Translations under genes and position numbers: made by a program
In this document: positions 33,701 to 33,920 of the stretch, piece after piece
Layout: every line of letters begins with the position of its first letter
Position numbering within the stretch: position 1 is the stretch's first letter
The notes under the pieces: generated by a model
What the model was told of the DNA's origin: nothing
What the model saw: the letters and a program-made list of their open reading frames with translations, nothing else
Databases searched by the model: none
Assembly (NCBI GenBank): GCA_001786835.1
Contig: MFTO01000018.1
Coordinates: 1 to 33,920 of the forward strand
Origin: Candidatus Nomurabacteria bacterium RIFCSPHIGHO2_01_FULL_40_20
GTDB lineage: Bacteria > Patescibacteriota > Minisyncoccia > Phycocordibacterales > UBA9973
Direction: 5' to 3'
Length of the DNA stretch: 33,920 nt

Positions 33701-33920
33701 ATGGTTAAGAGTATAATTAATGAAAAAAATATAAAAAAAGCGGACGTGGTGTTTCTCTCCGCGCCGTATGAAAAAACAGTTTCTTCGCACAAGGGCACAG
33801 CAAACGGCCCTAAAGCTGTGATTGACTGCCTAGATACCCAAATAGAATTTTGGGATAGGAAATTGAAATTAAATGTGAATGATTATTTGAAATCAGCTCA
33901 TAAAAATTTATCTAAAATAA
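33701..33920 (+). CDS. Arginase/agmatinase (ureohydrolase) family protein, N-terminus, truncated by right window edge
   Basis: Hand translation MVKSIINEKNIKKADVVFLSAPYEKTVSSHKGTANGPKAVIDCLDTQIEFWDRKLKL..., open to window end; absent from ORF track. Confidence 0.75.
   Translation, partial: MVKSIINEKNIKKADVVFLSAPYEKTVSSHKGTANGPKAVIDCLDTQIEFWDRKLKLNVNDYLKSAHKNLSKI

Noticed and set aside
1-33920. Alternative genetic code (UGA reassigned to Gly, as in Gracilibacteria/SR1)
   Set aside because: Several genes end cleanly with TGA (e.g. dprA, GtrA-like) and conserved genes have no in-frame TGA.
1-33920. Prophage or insertion sequence
   Set aside because: No transposase, integrase or phage structural gene recognised; only palindromic repeats and the alr-ddl island look mobile.

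Overview
The window looks like a Patescibacteria/CPR (Parcubacteria-like) chromosome segment: compact, standard genetic code (UGA used as stop), with short genes and many lineage-typical families. This placement is inferred from gene content only. It holds about 38 supported CDS, two cut by the window edges and two small genes missing from the ORF track (a 54-aa Cys/His-rich protein and rpmG). There are three tRNAs (Gln-UUG, Leu-CAA, Trp-CCA). Peptidoglycan and division genes dominate (mraY-ftsW-murG, ftsQ-like, murA, alr, ddl, two M23 peptidases). Also present are gltX, serS, dnaX, dprA, topA, relA/spoT, parB, miaA, dus, msrA, msrB, rpmG and a eukaryotic-type (GSII) glutamine synthetase. The most interesting signals are: (1) an island between alr and ddl with an ADP-ribosyltransferase-like gene and a PaaX/Cas2-like gene, the latter bracketed by near-identical ~31-bp dyad-symmetric direct repeats, one lying on its promoter; (2) a recurrent '-10 box, 6-7 nt, start codon' layout at about 16 genes, implying widespread leaderless mRNAs; (3) palindromic GC-rich elements inside coding sequence (dus, miaA, GSII), resembling Rickettsia palindromic elements; (4) tRNA oddities: tRNA-Gln with a perfect 20-bp extended acceptor stem, tRNA-Trp ending 1 nt before the dedA start codon behind a four-hairpin leader, and tRNA-Leu with a structured leader pairing into its 5' end. 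All family calls are from reading translations by eye; no searches were run.
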